From: Mycolicibacterium sp. | Lineage (GTDB): Bacteria > Actinomycetota > Actinomycetes > Mycobacteriales > Mycobacteriaceae | Direction of reading: 5' to 3' | Assembly: GCF_016462545.1 (NCBI RefSeq) | Contig: NZ_JAEMTA010000051.1 | Coordinates: 1 to 39,380 of the forward strand | DNA: 39,380 nucleotides | Shown: piece after piece, positions 1-11,148 of the stretch | Layout of the letters: the number at the start of each line of letters is the position of its first letter | Numbering within the stretch: position 1 is the stretch's first letter | The notes under the pieces: model-generated | What the model was told of the DNA's origin: nothing | Databases searched by the model: none | The model's input: only the letters and a program-made list of their open reading frames with translations | Position numbers and translations under genes: made by a program

Positions 1-907
<907 letters not shown>

Positions 908-952
908 TGTCTCTTCGCTTCTCTTCGCTTCCGGGGATGTGGGTATCGAGGG

Positions 953-1876
953 CTACTTGGCGTCGGAGAGCGCGTTGGCGCCACCGACGATCTCGCTGAT
1001 TTCTTGGGTGATCTGGGCCTGACGCTCGCGGTTGGCCTCCAGCGTCAACGCCTTGATCAGGTCGTCGGCGTTGTCGGTCGCCGACTTCATCGCACGGCGA
1101 CGCGATGCGGATTCCGACGCGGCAGCCTCGAGGAGCGCCGAGTAGACGCGGGTGGCGATATACCGCGGCAGAAGCGCGTCGAACAGCGCCTCGGCATTCG
1201 GCTCGAAGGAGAACAGCGTCTGCGGTCCGCTCTCCTGCTCGCCGACGTACTCGATCACCATCGGTGCGATCCGCAATGCGACCGCCGACTGCGAAAGCAT
1301 CGACTTGAACTGAGTGAAGACGACGTGCAATTCGTCGACACCCAGAATGCCGTCGCCGCCCGCGTCGTCGCCCTCGTCGTCGACGCCGGCCATGAACGCC
1401 GACACCAGGACGTCGGCGATCTCGCGGGCCTGTTCGTAGGTCGGGCGCTCGGAGAAGCCGGTCCAGGATTCCTTCACCTCACGCTGGCGAAAGTTGTAGT
1501 AGCCCAAGGCCTTGCGACCCACCGCGTAGATGACGGGCTCCTTGCCCTCGTCGCGCAGCAGCGCGAAGAGCTCCTCGGACTGCCGCAGCACGTTGGCGTT
1601 GTAGGCCCCGCACAGCCCGCGGTCGGAGGACACGACGAGCACACCGGCGCGCTTGGGCGACTCCCGCTCGACGAGCAGCGGGTGGTCCAGCGCACTGGCA
1701 CCCGCGAGCTCGGTGAGCATGTTGGTGATCTCGTCCGAGTACGGCCGAGCTGCCTGAACGCGCGCTTGCGCCTTGGCAATCCGCGACGTTGCGATCAGCT
1801 CCTGGGCCTTGGTGATCTTCTTGATCGACCCGGCGGAGCGGATGCGCCCACGTAGCTCGCGCAGTGTGGCTGCCAT
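953..1876 (-). CDS. atpG: ATP synthase F1 subunit gamma
   Basis: Central rotor shaft of F1, coupling proton flow through the c ring to the catalytic beta subunits. The 307-residue protein starts MAATLRELRGRIRSAGSIKK and ends SEIVGGANAL, the conserved N- and C-terminal coiled-coil helices of gamma. Residues about 165-178 (VDDEGDDAGGDG) form an acidic, glycine-rich insertion absent from most bacterial gamma subunits; a loop at this place is known from mycobacteria and has been linked to low ATP hydrolysis activity. The gene lies 9 bases after atpA in the operon order B-E-F-FH-A-G-D. Confidence 0.97.
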   Translation of the reverse strand: MAATLRELRGRIRSAGSIKKITKAQELIATSRIAKAQARVQAARPYSDEITNMLTELAGASALDHPLLVERESPKRAGVLVVSSDRGLCGAYNANVLRQSEELFALLRDEGKEPVIYAVGRKALGYYNFRQREVKESWTGFSERPTYEQAREIADVLVSAFMAGVDDEGDDAGGDGILGVDELHVVFTQFKSMLSQSAVALRIAPMVIEYVGEQESGPQTLFSFEPNAEALFDALLPRYIATRVYSALLEAAASESASRRRAMKSATDNADDLIKALTLEANRERQAQITQEISEIVGGANALSDAK

Positions 1877-1885
1877 GTCTCCTAC

Positions 1886-3535
1886 CTACTTCTTCTTCGG
1901 CGCCGGCTTGCGAACCTTGACCGATTCCTTCTCGACGTCTTCTTCGTCCATCGCCTCGGTATCGGCCTCGTTGACGGCCACGGAGCTACCGTCGGTGGCG
2001 GCGAAGCCCTTCTTGAAGTCGTTGACGATCTCGGTCAGCTTGTCCTGAGCCTCTTCCGGGAACTTCTTCGACTCACGGATGTCGCTGAGGATGCCCTCGT
2101 GGCTGGCCGCGACGTGCTCGAGGAACTCTGCCTCGAAGCGCTGAACGTCTTCGACGGGAACCGAATCCAGGTGTCCCTTGGTGCCGAGGAAGATCGCGAT
2201 GACCTGTTGCTCGACCGACAGTGGGCTGTACTGGGGCTGCTTGAGCAGTTCCACCAGCCGGCTGCCGCGCTCGAGCTGTGCCTTCGACGTCGGGTCGAGG
2301 TCGGAGGCGAAGGCCGCGAAGGACTCCAGCTCGCGGTACTGCGACAGGTCCAAGCGGAGACTTCCCGCTACCTCTTTCATTGCCTTGATCTGCGCGGCGC
2401 CACCGACGCGCGACACCGAGACACCGACGTTGATGGCCGGACGCACGCCCTGGTTGAACAGGTCGGACTCCAGGAAGCACTGGCCGTCGGTGATCGAGAT
2501 GACGTTGGTCGGGATGAACGCCGAGATGTCGTTGGCCTTGGTCTCGATGACCGGCAGGCCGGTCATCGAACCACCGCCGAGTTCGTCGGACAGCTTCGCG
2601 CAACGCTCCAGAAGGCGAGAGTGCAGGTAGAAGACGTCTCCGGGGAACGCCTCGCGGCCCGGCGGACGACGCAGCAGCAGCGAGATCGCGCGGTAGGCGT
2701 CGGCCTGCTTGGAGAGGTCGTCGAACACGATGAGAACGTGCTTGCCGTCGTACATCCAGTGCTGGCCGATGGCCGAACCCGTGTAGGGCGCAAGCCATTT
2801 GAAGCCGGCCGGGTCCGAGGCCGGCGACGCGACGATGGTGGTGTACTCCATCGCGCCACCATCTTCGAGGGCCCGCTTGACGCTGGCGATCGTCGTGCCC
2901 TTCTGGCCGATCGCGACGTACACGCAGCGCACCTGCTGCTTGGGATCGCCAGTGGCCCACGCCTCGCGCTGGTTGAGGATGGTGTCGACGCAGACCGCGG
3001 TCTTGCCGGTCTTGCGGTCACCGATGATGAGCTGACGCTGTCCGCGGCCGATCGGGGTCATGGCGTCGATGGCCTTGATGCCGGTCTGCAGCGGCTCTTC
3101 GACGCCCTGGCGCTGAACCACCGACGGCGCCTGCAGTTCCAACGCACGACGCGCGTCGCTGGCGATGTCACCCTGGCCATCGATGGGCTGGCCCAGCGGG
3201 TTCACCACGCGACCCAGGAACGCGTCACCCACGGGCACCGAGAGGACCTCGCCGGTGCGCTTGACCTGCTGGCCCTGCTCGATCTTCTCGAAGTCGCCCA
3301 GGATCACCGCGCCGATGCTGTGCTCGTCGAGGTTCAGTGCGACACCGAGCACGCCGCCGGGGAACTCGAGGAGTTCCTGCGTCATGACCGAGGGAAGGCC
3401 CTCGACGTGCGCGATGCCGTCTCCGGCGTCGATGACCGTGCCGATCTCTTCGCGCTCGGTATCGGCGGAGAACGAGGATACGTACTCCTCGACGGCACCT
3501 TCGATGTCAGCAGCGGAGATTGTCAACTCTGCCAT
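1886..3535 (-). CDS. atpA: ATP synthase F1 subunit alpha
   Basis: Non-catalytic nucleotide-binding subunit of the F1 hexamer. The 549-residue protein has the P-loop GDRKTGKT at residues 172-179 and the alpha signature PAINVGVSVSRVGGAAQ. After the normal end of the fold (near FKKGF) it continues for about 35 residues with an acidic-then-basic tail ending VRKPAPKKK. Such a C-terminal extension is characteristic of mycobacterial alpha and is known to help suppress wasteful ATP hydrolysis. The start ATG at 3535 gives the usual MAELTISAADIEGA N-terminus. It follows the b-delta fusion gene by 60 bases. Confidence 0.98.
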   Translation of the reverse strand: MAELTISAADIEGAVEEYVSSFSADTEREEIGTVIDAGDGIAHVEGLPSVMTQELLEFPGGVLGVALNLDEHSIGAVILGDFEKIEQGQQVKRTGEVLSVPVGDAFLGRVVNPLGQPIDGQGDIASDARRALELQAPSVVQRQGVEEPLQTGIKAIDAMTPIGRGQRQLIIGDRKTGKTAVCVDTILNQREAWATGDPKQQVRCVYVAIGQKGTTIASVKRALEDGGAMEYTTIVASPASDPAGFKWLAPYTGSAIGQHWMYDGKHVLIVFDDLSKQADAYRAISLLLRRPPGREAFPGDVFYLHSRLLERCAKLSDELGGGSMTGLPVIETKANDISAFIPTNVISITDGQCFLESDLFNQGVRPAINVGVSVSRVGGAAQIKAMKEVAGSLRLDLSQYRELESFAAFASDLDPTSKAQLERGSRLVELLKQPQYSPLSVEQQVIAIFLGTKGHLDSVPVEDVQRFEAEFLEHVAASHEGILSDIRESKKFPEEAQDKLTEIVNDFKKGFAATDGSSVAVNEADTEAMDEEDVEKESVKVRKPAPKKK

Positions 3536-3595
3536 GTTCTTCGTCTTCCTGCCTTTGGATTATCGGGTCTTGTGGGGTTCGGGAGTCTGGTCGGA

Positions 3596-4930
3596 CTAGT
3601 CCGGCAGCTGGTTCTGTGCGGCGGCCAGTCGGGATGCGATGGAGCCATCGATCACCTCGTCACCGACGGTGATCGAAAGTCCGCCGAGGAGCTCGGGATC
3701 CACGTTGAGCTGGACGGCTACGGGGTGCCCGTAGATCCGCGTCAGCAACTCGGCCAGGCGGGTCCGCTGGGCGTCGCTGAGCTCGGCGGCGGCATCCACG
3801 TGCGCGACGACCTCACCGCGACGCGCCACCGCCAGCTCGGCGAGATCCACGACGGCCTCGTCGGCGCGTTCGCCCCGAAGCTGGCCGACGGTCTGCGAGA
3901 GCAGAGCCGCAGCGATGCCGTCGATACCCGTACCGGCAACCACCTTGTCCAGCAGCGCGATTCGACCGTCAGCCGGGGTGGTGTAATCGCTCAGCAGTGC
4001 GGTGAGCCGCGGCTGGGCGTCGAGAACACGACCGAACCGGAACAGCTGGTCCTCGACGTCGTCGACCTGATCCTCCACCTCGGCGCGCTTGAGGAGAGCC
4101 AGACGGGCCGCGTACTCGACACCGTCGACCAGATCGGACTCCGTCGACCAGCGCTGTGAGGCAGCCGTCTTGACCACGTTGGCGGCGGGGGCGCCGACCT
4201 TGTCCGACAGGAGCCGGTCGACGAGGCGAACCTTGGGAGCCGGATCGTCCGTCGGCTCGGCAAGGTGCTTGGTGAGAGTGGGCTCTGCGATCAGGAGCCT
4301 GACCACAGAGGCCAACTCATCGGCCAAGCTGTTCAGTCCGGCTGCGTCGAGACTGCCGGCCACCTGATCGAATTCCTTGGTCAGCGCGGCGAAGGCGGCA
4401 CGGCTGGCGGCGCGAAGCCGAGCCGAGGCGCCCGTCTCGATCGCCGCGTTCGACGGTGCCATCTCGTCGAGCTCGTCGAGGAAGCGATCGACCGTGGCCG
4501 CCTGCGCGGCGGGGTCTGCGACGTGAGCGCGCACCAACTCGTCGGCCTTCTGAACCGACTCCTGGCCGAGACCCTGGCGGAGCTGCCGGATGAGCTGCTG
4601 GCGCATCAATTGAACCTGTTGTGCACCTTGGGCCTTGAGTCGTTCGGCCTCGATGCCCGCCTGTTCCTGCAACTGGCTGGCGATGCGCTCGGAGTCGTGC
4701 TTCGCCTCTGCGGTGACCTTCGACGACTCGGCCTTGGCGTCCTCGAGAGCCTTGGCGTGCATCGCGTCGGCGTCGGCCAGTCTCTTGGCCGCCTCGGCAC
4801 TCTCGGCGAGTGCCGTACGCACAGCGTCCTGCTGCTTCTGCATGAGGCCCTTGATCGGCGGCACGACGTAACGCCACAGGATGTACACGATGACCGCGAA
4901 ACCGATCAACTGGCCGATGAATGTCGACAT
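3596..4930 (-). CDS. atpH: ATP synthase fused b-delta subunit
   Basis: Peripheral stalk protein in which a second b-type subunit and the delta subunit are one chain, an arrangement typical of mycobacteria and close relatives. Of 444 residues, the first ~25 (FIGQLIGFAVIVYILWRYVVPP) form a membrane anchor, then comes a long charged Ala/Glu/Gln-rich helix to about residue 170, then a delta (OSCP-like) domain ending GGLSITVGDEVIDGSIASRL. It replaces separate atpH and joins the top of F1 to subunit a. The upstream atpF stop (4933-4931) touches its ATG at 4930 (TAAATG), so translation is probably coupled. Confidence 0.97.
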   Translation of the reverse strand: MSTFIGQLIGFAVIVYILWRYVVPPIKGLMQKQQDAVRTALAESAEAAKRLADADAMHAKALEDAKAESSKVTAEAKHDSERIASQLQEQAGIEAERLKAQGAQQVQLMRQQLIRQLRQGLGQESVQKADELVRAHVADPAAQAATVDRFLDELDEMAPSNAAIETGASARLRAASRAAFAALTKEFDQVAGSLDAAGLNSLADELASVVRLLIAEPTLTKHLAEPTDDPAPKVRLVDRLLSDKVGAPAANVVKTAASQRWSTESDLVDGVEYAARLALLKRAEVEDQVDDVEDQLFRFGRVLDAQPRLTALLSDYTTPADGRIALLDKVVAGTGIDGIAAALLSQTVGQLRGERADEAVVDLAELAVARRGEVVAHVDAAAELSDAQRTRLAELLTRIYGHPVAVQLNVDPELLGGLSITVGDEVIDGSIASRLAAAQNQLPD

Positions 4931-5464
4931 TTAGCGGCTCCCGCCCGAGTTCACGTCTACGCCGAGGATGCGGCTGGCCAAGGTGGTGGACAAGCCGTCC
5001 ACCGATGAGTCCAGAGCCGCCTGGGTCGACGAACGTTGTTCGGACAGTTGAGCGTCCGCGTCACGCACGGTCTCGGCGACCTCTCCACTGGCCTCGGCCC
5101 GCTTCTCGTCGATCACCTGACGGCCCGCCGTGCGGGCCTCGTCACGGATCGACGAGGCTTCGGTGCGGGCCCCGGCCATGGCCTCGTCGTAGTCGGCTTG
5201 CGCGGCTGCGACCTGCTCGGCCGACTTCCGGCCGTCCGCAGCCGTCTTGGCCAGCATGGCCTCGCGTTCGGCGAGAACCTTGCTGATCGGTGGCACAACC
5301 CACTTCGTGATCACGCCGAGCACGATCAGGAAGATGATCAGCACGGCGAAGAAGGTGCCGTTGGGGATCAGGAAGTTGTTCCCTCCGCCACCCTCTTCCG
5401 CCGCCTGGCTGGTCGCCAGGAGGTTGATGCCGTCCGCCAGGACAGTTGAACCAAGTTCACCCAT
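4931..5464 (-). CDS. atpF: ATP synthase Fo subunit b
   Basis: First b subunit of the peripheral stalk; it pairs with the b-like part of the b-delta fusion protein encoded next. The 177-residue chain has a Gly-rich periplasmic stretch, a membrane helix at about residues 35-55 (GTFFAVLIIFLIVLGVITKW), the VPPISKVLAEREAMLAKT junction and then a long charged Ala/Glu/Arg helix. Start ATG at 5464 lies 9 bases after the atpE stop. Nothing unusual was seen in it. Confidence 0.96.
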   Translation of the reverse strand: MGELGSTVLADGINLLATSQAAEEGGGGNNFLIPNGTFFAVLIIFLIVLGVITKWVVPPISKVLAEREAMLAKTAADGRKSAEQVAAAQADYDEAMAGARTEASSIRDEARTAGRQVIDEKRAEASGEVAETVRDADAQLSEQRSSTQAALDSSVDGLSTTLASRILGVDVNSGGSR

Positions 5465-5473
5465 GCCGATGGA

Positions 5474-5728
5474 CTACTGCAGGCCCGGCGTGGCGAAGAC
5501 GAACAGCGCCATGAACGCCAGGTTGATGAAGTACGCGGCCTCCACCAGACCGACGGTGATGAAGAACGGCGTGAACAGGCGGCCCTGAGCCTCGGGCTGC
5601 CGCGCGATGCCGGAGATCAGCGCGTTACCGGCGATGCCGTCGCCGATGCCCGCGCCGATTGCGCCGCCACCCATGATCAATCCACCGCCGATGAGTGCAC
5701 CGGCCGTGATGAGGGCGTTTGGATCCAT
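5474..5728 (-). CDS. atpE: ATP synthase Fo subunit c
   Basis: Proton-carrying ring subunit, 84 residues, two membrane helices joined by the polar loop ARQPEAQGR (42-50). The proton-binding carboxylate is Glu63 in GLVEAAYFINL. By alignment from memory with the M. tuberculosis protein (numbering here is +2), Asp30, Ala65 and Ile68 match the bedaquiline-contact residues Asp28, Ala63 and Ile66, so the visible drug-site residues are of the susceptible type. The start ATG at 5728 is preceded by a strong AAGGAGGAAAAGG ribosome binding site, in keeping with the high copy number needed for the c ring. Confidence 0.98.
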   Translation of the reverse strand: MDPNALITAGALIGGGLIMGGGAIGAGIGDGIAGNALISGIARQPEAQGRLFTPFFITVGLVEAAYFINLAFMALFVFATPGLQ

Positions 5729-5800
5729 TCCTTTTCCTCCTTGGTAACTGGTGGTGGTACCACCAGGACTACTGGTCGTACGGGTCGTACTGGCTGCTTG

Positions 5801-6595
5801 TTAGTGCGCGGGTGCGCCTTCTTTGGTGTCGTGATCGTCGTGATCGAGTTCCATCGACTGACTGAAGTACAGGATCGTCAGCAGCGAGAAGATGAAGGCC
5901 TGGATCAGACCGACGAAGAGGTCGAAGGTCTTCCAGATGGCGTTGGGCGCCCACTGGATGTACCAGGGGAACATCGCGATCAGCGCGACGAGGATGCCGC
6001 CCGCGAAGATGTTGCCAAAGAGTCGCAGCGCCAACGAGATCGGCTTGGCGAGTTCTTCGATGATGTTGATGGGCGCCATGAGCGTGACGTGGCCCTTGAC
6101 CAGTTTCTTGGCGTGGCCCCAGGCGCCGCGGCGCCACACACCGGCGGCGTTGTAGCAGATGAAGACGAAGGCTGCGAGCGCGAGCACATAGTTGATGTCC
6201 GACGCCGGCGCCTTGATCAATTCGCCTGCAGCGCCATCGGATCCGCCGTATTGGACCGGCAGGACCGCGAGCCAGTTGGACACCAGGATGAACACGAAGA
6301 TGGTGACCGCCAGCGGGAGCACGAACGGCGCGATCTTCATGCCGATCGCTGCCTCCACCTGTTGGCGCATCTGAATGGTGATGGCCTCGAAGAACAGTTG
6401 CACACCGCCGGGCACCCCGGTCGAGGTCACCTTGGACTTCAGGAAGAACGCCAGCGCGATCACGATGACGGCGGCGATCGCGGTGGAGATGATGGTGTCA
6501 CCGTTGAACGTCATGCCCAGGAACTGGAACACGTACTCGTGGGTACCGACGTGAATCGGTGCTCCACCCTCGGCGGCGAGGAAGGTCTCATTCAT
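5801..6595 (-). CDS. atpB: ATP synthase Fo subunit a
   Basis: Membrane subunit that forms the two proton half-channels against the c ring. The 264-residue protein begins MNETFLAAEGGAPIHVG; a longer reading from 6643 is less likely because it would overlap the end of the upstream gene and lacks family similarity. It has several membrane helices, including GGVQLFFEAITIQMR and ISNWLAVLPV-type segments, and the essential arginine in the motif LALRLFGNIFAGG. The C-terminal helix ends LTILYFSQSMELDHDDHD. The gene follows the atpI-like gene by 10 bases and precedes atpE by 72 bases. Confidence 0.96.
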   Translation of the reverse strand: MNETFLAAEGGAPIHVGTHEYVFQFLGMTFNGDTIISTAIAAVIVIALAFFLKSKVTSTGVPGGVQLFFEAITIQMRQQVEAAIGMKIAPFVLPLAVTIFVFILVSNWLAVLPVQYGGSDGAAGELIKAPASDINYVLALAAFVFICYNAAGVWRRGAWGHAKKLVKGHVTLMAPINIIEELAKPISLALRLFGNIFAGGILVALIAMFPWYIQWAPNAIWKTFDLFVGLIQAFIFSLLTILYFSQSMELDHDDHDTKEGAPAH

Positions 6596-6605
6596 TGCCG
6601 TCTGC

Positions 6606-7052
6606 TCAATCCTTCGATTCCGATTCCAGGACGTCCAAGCCATTGGCGCGGATCTTCTTCATGACGGGAATGCTGGTGCTCATCACCAGCACCGCCTGGA
6701 AGATCGCGAGCCCGAAGAGCACTGCGAGGCCGTCGTGCTTCTTGAACACGATCGCGATGGTCAGCCCGATGGCCGTGATGGCCAGTAGCCGCGTGGCGGA
6801 GTTGACGGCCATCTTCTTCTTGAGGGGGTGGTCCTCGGCCGTGATCGCCTCGACGGCGCGACGGACCAGCAACGCGTTCAGCAAACCCAGGCCGAGACCG
6901 ACGCCGAAGAAGGCTCCGAAGAAGATGTGGCCGAGGAATCCGGAGGCCACCAGGGCCACGGCGGTGAGCGCCACGCAGACGATCAGCAGACGCATCGGCC
7001 GGAATGCCACGGATGGGAACACCAACGGCGCGTCCTGCGCTGGCGTCGTCAC
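6606..7052 (-). CDS. atpI: AtpI-like membrane protein, first gene of the ATP synthase operon
   Basis: Small hydrophobic protein (148 residues) at the head of the ATP synthase operon, the position held by atpI-type genes in bacteria; AtpI proteins are thought to help assemble the c ring. Four hydrophobic stretches can be seen: about 24-45 (RLLIVCVALTAVALVASGFL), 46-66, 86-104 and 109-130. The start is GTG at 7052, preceded by TTGAGGTGAGTCA, whose GAGGTGA can pair with 16S rRNA. Similarity to AtpI of other phyla is weak, so the call rests on position, size and topology. Confidence 0.8.
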   Translation of the reverse strand: MTTPAQDAPLVFPSVAFRPMRLLIVCVALTAVALVASGFLGHIFFGAFFGVGLGLGLLNALLVRRAVEAITAEDHPLKKKMAVNSATRLLAITAIGLTIAIVFKKHDGLAVLFGLAIFQAVLVMSTSIPVMKKIRANGLDVLESESKD

Positions 7053-7319
7053 TGACTCACCTCAATCCACGCTTTCACGGAAGCTGTCCCCTTTGACAAA
7101 CAATGACCCGGCGCGTGCCCGCTGAGCGTATCGGAGGGCATCGGTCGCGCTGGAATCACCCAAGGGGTAGCTCCCTTTGTCGGTCGTACATCGGCCCCGA
7201 TCGGCTTCTTCAAACCGATGGGCCGGGCCGGCAACCCGCGAGGTTTTTCGGGTTCTGCCAGCACCGTACCACATGGTAGGCAGGCCTAAACGGGGTCCTA
7301 CTACTTAACGTCGTACACC
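7053..7319 (-). promoter_or_regulatory. Intergenic region upstream of the ATP synthase operon
   Basis: A 267-base gap without a convincing gene lies between the wecA stop and the GTG of the atpI-like gene. As wecA and the ATP synthase genes run in the same direction, this is the natural place for an operon promoter. Short open frames here lack family features. On the minus strand a TACGGT (a TANNNT -10 type) occurs in the part near wecA, and an imperfect stem AACCCG/CGGGTT lies around 7234-7255. No promoter element stands out enough to be called firmly. Confidence 0.3.
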
Positions 7320-8492
7320 TTAGTCTGAGAGCTCACTGGGAGTTGAACCGCCCCGGCGCACCAGTGGAATCAGGGTGATCACGACGGCGACGACGATGGC
7401 CGCCAGCATGACCGCGCCCGTATAGCGGGGGTCGAAGAAGATCGTGCTCGCCGCGCCGAGGGCGACGATGCCCACCCACATGTAGATCAGCAGGACGACC
7501 CGTCGGTGCGAGTGTCCGATCTGGAGCAGTCGGTGATGCAGATGCATCTTGTCGGGGCTGAAGGGGCTGCGTCCGGCGCGGGTGCGGCGCACGATGGCCA
7601 GCAACATGTCGAGCGCGGGCACGAACATCACGGCGACGACCAAGAGGAAGGGCGACAGCAGCGCGAAGACGTCGCGCGCGCCATAGGCGTTCTGCGAGAT
7701 CGGGCCGGCGGCGGTGGTCGACGCGGCAGCCAGCATCAGCCCGATCAGCATCGAGCCGGAGTCGCCCATGAAGATCTTCGCCGGATGGAAGTTGTGCGGC
7801 AGAAAACCCAGACAGGCGCCCGCCAGCACCACCGAGATCACCGCGGGCGGGTAGAACAGCACGTCGCCGCCGTGATCCCGAAGCAATCCGACGGAGAAGA
7901 TGCAGATGGCGGCCGCCGTGATCAGACCCAGACCGGCGGCGAGCCCGTCGAGACCGTCGACGAAGTTCATGGCGTTGACGATCGACACCGTCAGCGCCAG
8001 CGTCAGCAGGATCGACGTGACCTGGTCGAGCACGATGGTGCCGACACCGCCGATCGGGATGTACAGCACGCTCCAGGCCACGCCCATCGTGACCAGAACG
8101 CTCGCGGCCGTGATCTGGCCCGCGAACTTGGTCAGAGCGTCGAGGCCCCACCGGTCGTCGATGAGGCCGATCGCCATGATCAGCCCGCCCGCCACGACGA
8201 CCGCGGGCATCCCGGACGAATAGACGAACCCACGCGTCAACGCAGGCAACTGCGATGCGAGCAGCACGGCGGCGACGACGCCCACGTACATCGCCAGACC
8301 ACCCATCCGCGGGGTCGGCTGGACGTGGACGTCGCGCTGACGCGGATAGGCCACGGCTCCCAGGCGGGTGGCGAGGGCGCGTACCCAGCCCGTCGCGAAG
8401 TACGTGACGATCGCTGCCGTCAGACCGACGAGTGCCAGCTCGCGGAGCGGGACGCCGGCGCCGCGGTCTGACAATGCAAGCAGGCCCTCCAC
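7320..8492 (-). CDS. wecA: Decaprenyl-phosphate GlcNAc-1-phosphate transferase (WecA/Rfe)
   Basis: Transfers GlcNAc-1-phosphate from UDP-GlcNAc to decaprenyl phosphate, the first step of the linker that joins arabinogalactan to peptidoglycan in mycobacteria. The 390-residue membrane protein has about ten to eleven hydrophobic helices and the family motifs GLIDDRWGLD, NAMNFVDGLDGLAAG, FMGDSGSMLIG and the histidine motif KMHLHHRLL. Start is GTG at 8492; an in-frame TAG lies 30 bases upstream, so no longer reading is possible. It follows tsaC by 30 bases and continues the prfA-prmC-tsaC run. Confidence 0.95.
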   Translation of the reverse strand: MEGLLALSDRGAGVPLRELALVGLTAAIVTYFATGWVRALATRLGAVAYPRQRDVHVQPTPRMGGLAMYVGVVAAVLLASQLPALTRGFVYSSGMPAVVVAGGLIMAIGLIDDRWGLDALTKFAGQITAASVLVTMGVAWSVLYIPIGGVGTIVLDQVTSILLTLALTVSIVNAMNFVDGLDGLAAGLGLITAAAICIFSVGLLRDHGGDVLFYPPAVISVVLAGACLGFLPHNFHPAKIFMGDSGSMLIGLMLAAASTTAAGPISQNAYGARDVFALLSPFLLVVAVMFVPALDMLLAIVRRTRAGRSPFSPDKMHLHHRLLQIGHSHRRVVLLIYMWVGIVALGAASTIFFDPRYTGAVMLAAIVVAVVITLIPLVRRGGSTPSELSD

Positions 8493-8522
8493 GCCGTGGA
8501 ATCTACTGGACCGACCTGAGAC

Positions 8523-9188
8523 CTAGGTCGGCGTCACGCCGGTGAGCGTCTGCGCATCGATGCCGAGGACGTCGGCGATCGCCGCCGCCGTGACCGGTCC
8601 CTCGCGCAATATGCGAGGCTGCGCGCCCGTCAGGTCGACGATCGTCGACGCCGCGCCCTGGGCGGACGGTCCGGCCTCGAGGTACACCTCGACCAAGTCA
8701 CCGAGCTGATCGCGGGCATCGGCAGCGGTCACGGCGGCGGGCCTGCCCGAGATGTTGGCGCTCGAGACCGCCATGGGGCCGACCTCGCGCAGCAGCTCGA
8801 TCGCGACCGGATGCAAGGGCATGCGCAGCATCACCGTGCCCTGCGCGTCCCCGAGATCCCATTGCAACGACGGTGCCTGCTGCACCACCAGGCTCAACGC
8901 CCCCGGCCAGAAGGCGCGGATGAGCTGTCGGGCCGATTCGGGCACCGAGTACACCAGACCGTCGATGGTGTGCCACGACCCGACGAGGACGGGTACCGGC
9001 ATGTCGCGACCGCGTCCCTTGGCGGCCAGCAGTGCGGCGACCGCCGCGCCGTCGAACGCGTCCGCGCCGATGCCGTAGACCGTGTCGGTGGGCATCACCA
9101 CCAGACGGCCACCCTTCAGTGCGCTGATCGCCGATGCGATGCCGACCGGCCGCAGGGCCGCGTCGGCGCAGTCGAACGTTTCACTCAT
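8523..9188 (-). CDS. tsaC: L-threonylcarbamoyladenylate synthase (Sua5/YrdC family)
   Basis: Makes threonylcarbamoyl-AMP from threonine, bicarbonate and ATP for the t6A modification at position 37 of tRNAs that read ANN codons. The 221-residue protein has the YrdC core: GGRLVVMPTDTVYGIGADAF near the N-terminus, KGRGRDMPVPVLV, FWPGALSLVV and GPMAVSSANISG. The ATG at 9188 gives MSETFDCADA, matching mycobacterial homologues; the longer frame from 9248 would run deep into prmC. It is 4 bases after the prmC stop, so probably co-translated. Confidence 0.94.
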   Translation of the reverse strand: MSETFDCADAALRPVGIASAISALKGGRLVVMPTDTVYGIGADAFDGAAVAALLAAKGRGRDMPVPVLVGSWHTIDGLVYSVPESARQLIRAFWPGALSLVVQQAPSLQWDLGDAQGTVMLRMPLHPVAIELLREVGPMAVSSANISGRPAAVTAADARDQLGDLVEVYLEAGPSAQGAASTIVDLTGAQPRILREGPVTAAAIADVLGIDAQTLTGVTPT

Positions 9189-9192
9189 GTTC

Positions 9193-10031
9193 CTACTGTG
9201 AACCCTTCCGCCTCGCCGTGACGAACCGGGGGCGACCGGCGAGGTCACGACGCGACGTCACGTCGGTGAAGGCGCCCGACTCCTCGAACAGCGCGACGGT
9301 CGACGCCGCAGTGTCGTCGTCGTGTTCGACGGCCGTCCACGCCCCTGGGCGGAGCAGCCTGGCGGCCAGCGTGACGATGGGACCGATGATGCCCATTCCG
9401 TCGGGCCCACCGAACAGGGCATGGGCCGGATCGTGTTCGGCCACTTCGGGATCCAGGGCGGCTCCCTCGGGGATGTAGGGCGGGTTCGCCACCAGCAGGT
9501 CGACGGTGCCGTCGTACCCCGCGAGCAAACCGGCGACGGTGACGTCGGCGTGGACGAGTTCGACGTTGCGGCCCGCACAGTTTCGTCGCGCGTAGGCGAG
9601 CGCCTCGGCGGAGTCCTCGACGGCGAGGACGCGGGCCGCCGGCCTGGCATCCGCCAGTGCCACGGCGAGCGCCCCCGACCCGGTGCAGAGATCCACGATC
9701 ACGGGGGCCGGCGGCAACCCCTGCTGCAGGGCCCATTCCAACAACGACTCGGTCTCGGGACGCGGGATGAACACGCCGGGACCGACTTCGAGCACCAGCG
9801 GGCCGAATGCGGCCGTTGTCGTCAAGTGCTGCAGGGGAATTCGACGCGAACGAGCGTCGATGAGGGCGCGGTAGCCGTCGAAGAACGAGCCGTCGGGCTC
9901 GTGGAATCGCAGCATTCCGCGGTCGACACCGGCGAGGTGCGCGGCGAGCAATTCGGCGTCGACGCGGGCGCTGTCGATTCCCGCCTGCGCCAGCGTGCGG
10001 GCCGCCTCGTCGATGGCTCGCCGCAGACGCG

Positions 10032-10035
<4 letters not shown>
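9193..10035 (-). CDS. prmC: Release factor glutamine N5-methyltransferase
   Basis: Methylates the glutamine of the GGQ motif in peptide release factors with S-adenosylmethionine; its substrate RF1 is encoded directly upstream. The 280-residue protein has an N-terminal helical release-factor-binding domain, the PRPETESLLEW segment, SAM motif I VDLCTGSGAL at 114-123 and the catalytic NPPY at 184-187. Its GTG start at 10035-10033 overlaps the prfA stop by four bases (GTGA), typical of translational coupling. The C-terminal residues RFVTARRKGSQ end 4 bases before tsaC. Confidence 0.96.
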
Positions 10036-11111
<1,076 letters not shown>

Positions 11112-11148
11112 CGAGCCCTCCTTCGAAGAACTATCAGCACAACGCAAG

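Noticed and set aside
1004..1855. Plus-strand frame opposite atpG
   Set aside because: Antisense shadow of atpG.
2099..4159. Long plus-strand open frame of 686 codons opposite atpA and the b-delta gene
   Set aside because: It is antisense to two unmistakable genes and is a by-product of high-GC codon bias; it has no domain-like sequence.
7049..7274. Two overlapping ~70-codon minus-strand frames before the ATP synthase operon
   Set aside because: They overlap in different frames, have no ribosome binding site or family features, and lie in the expected promoter region.
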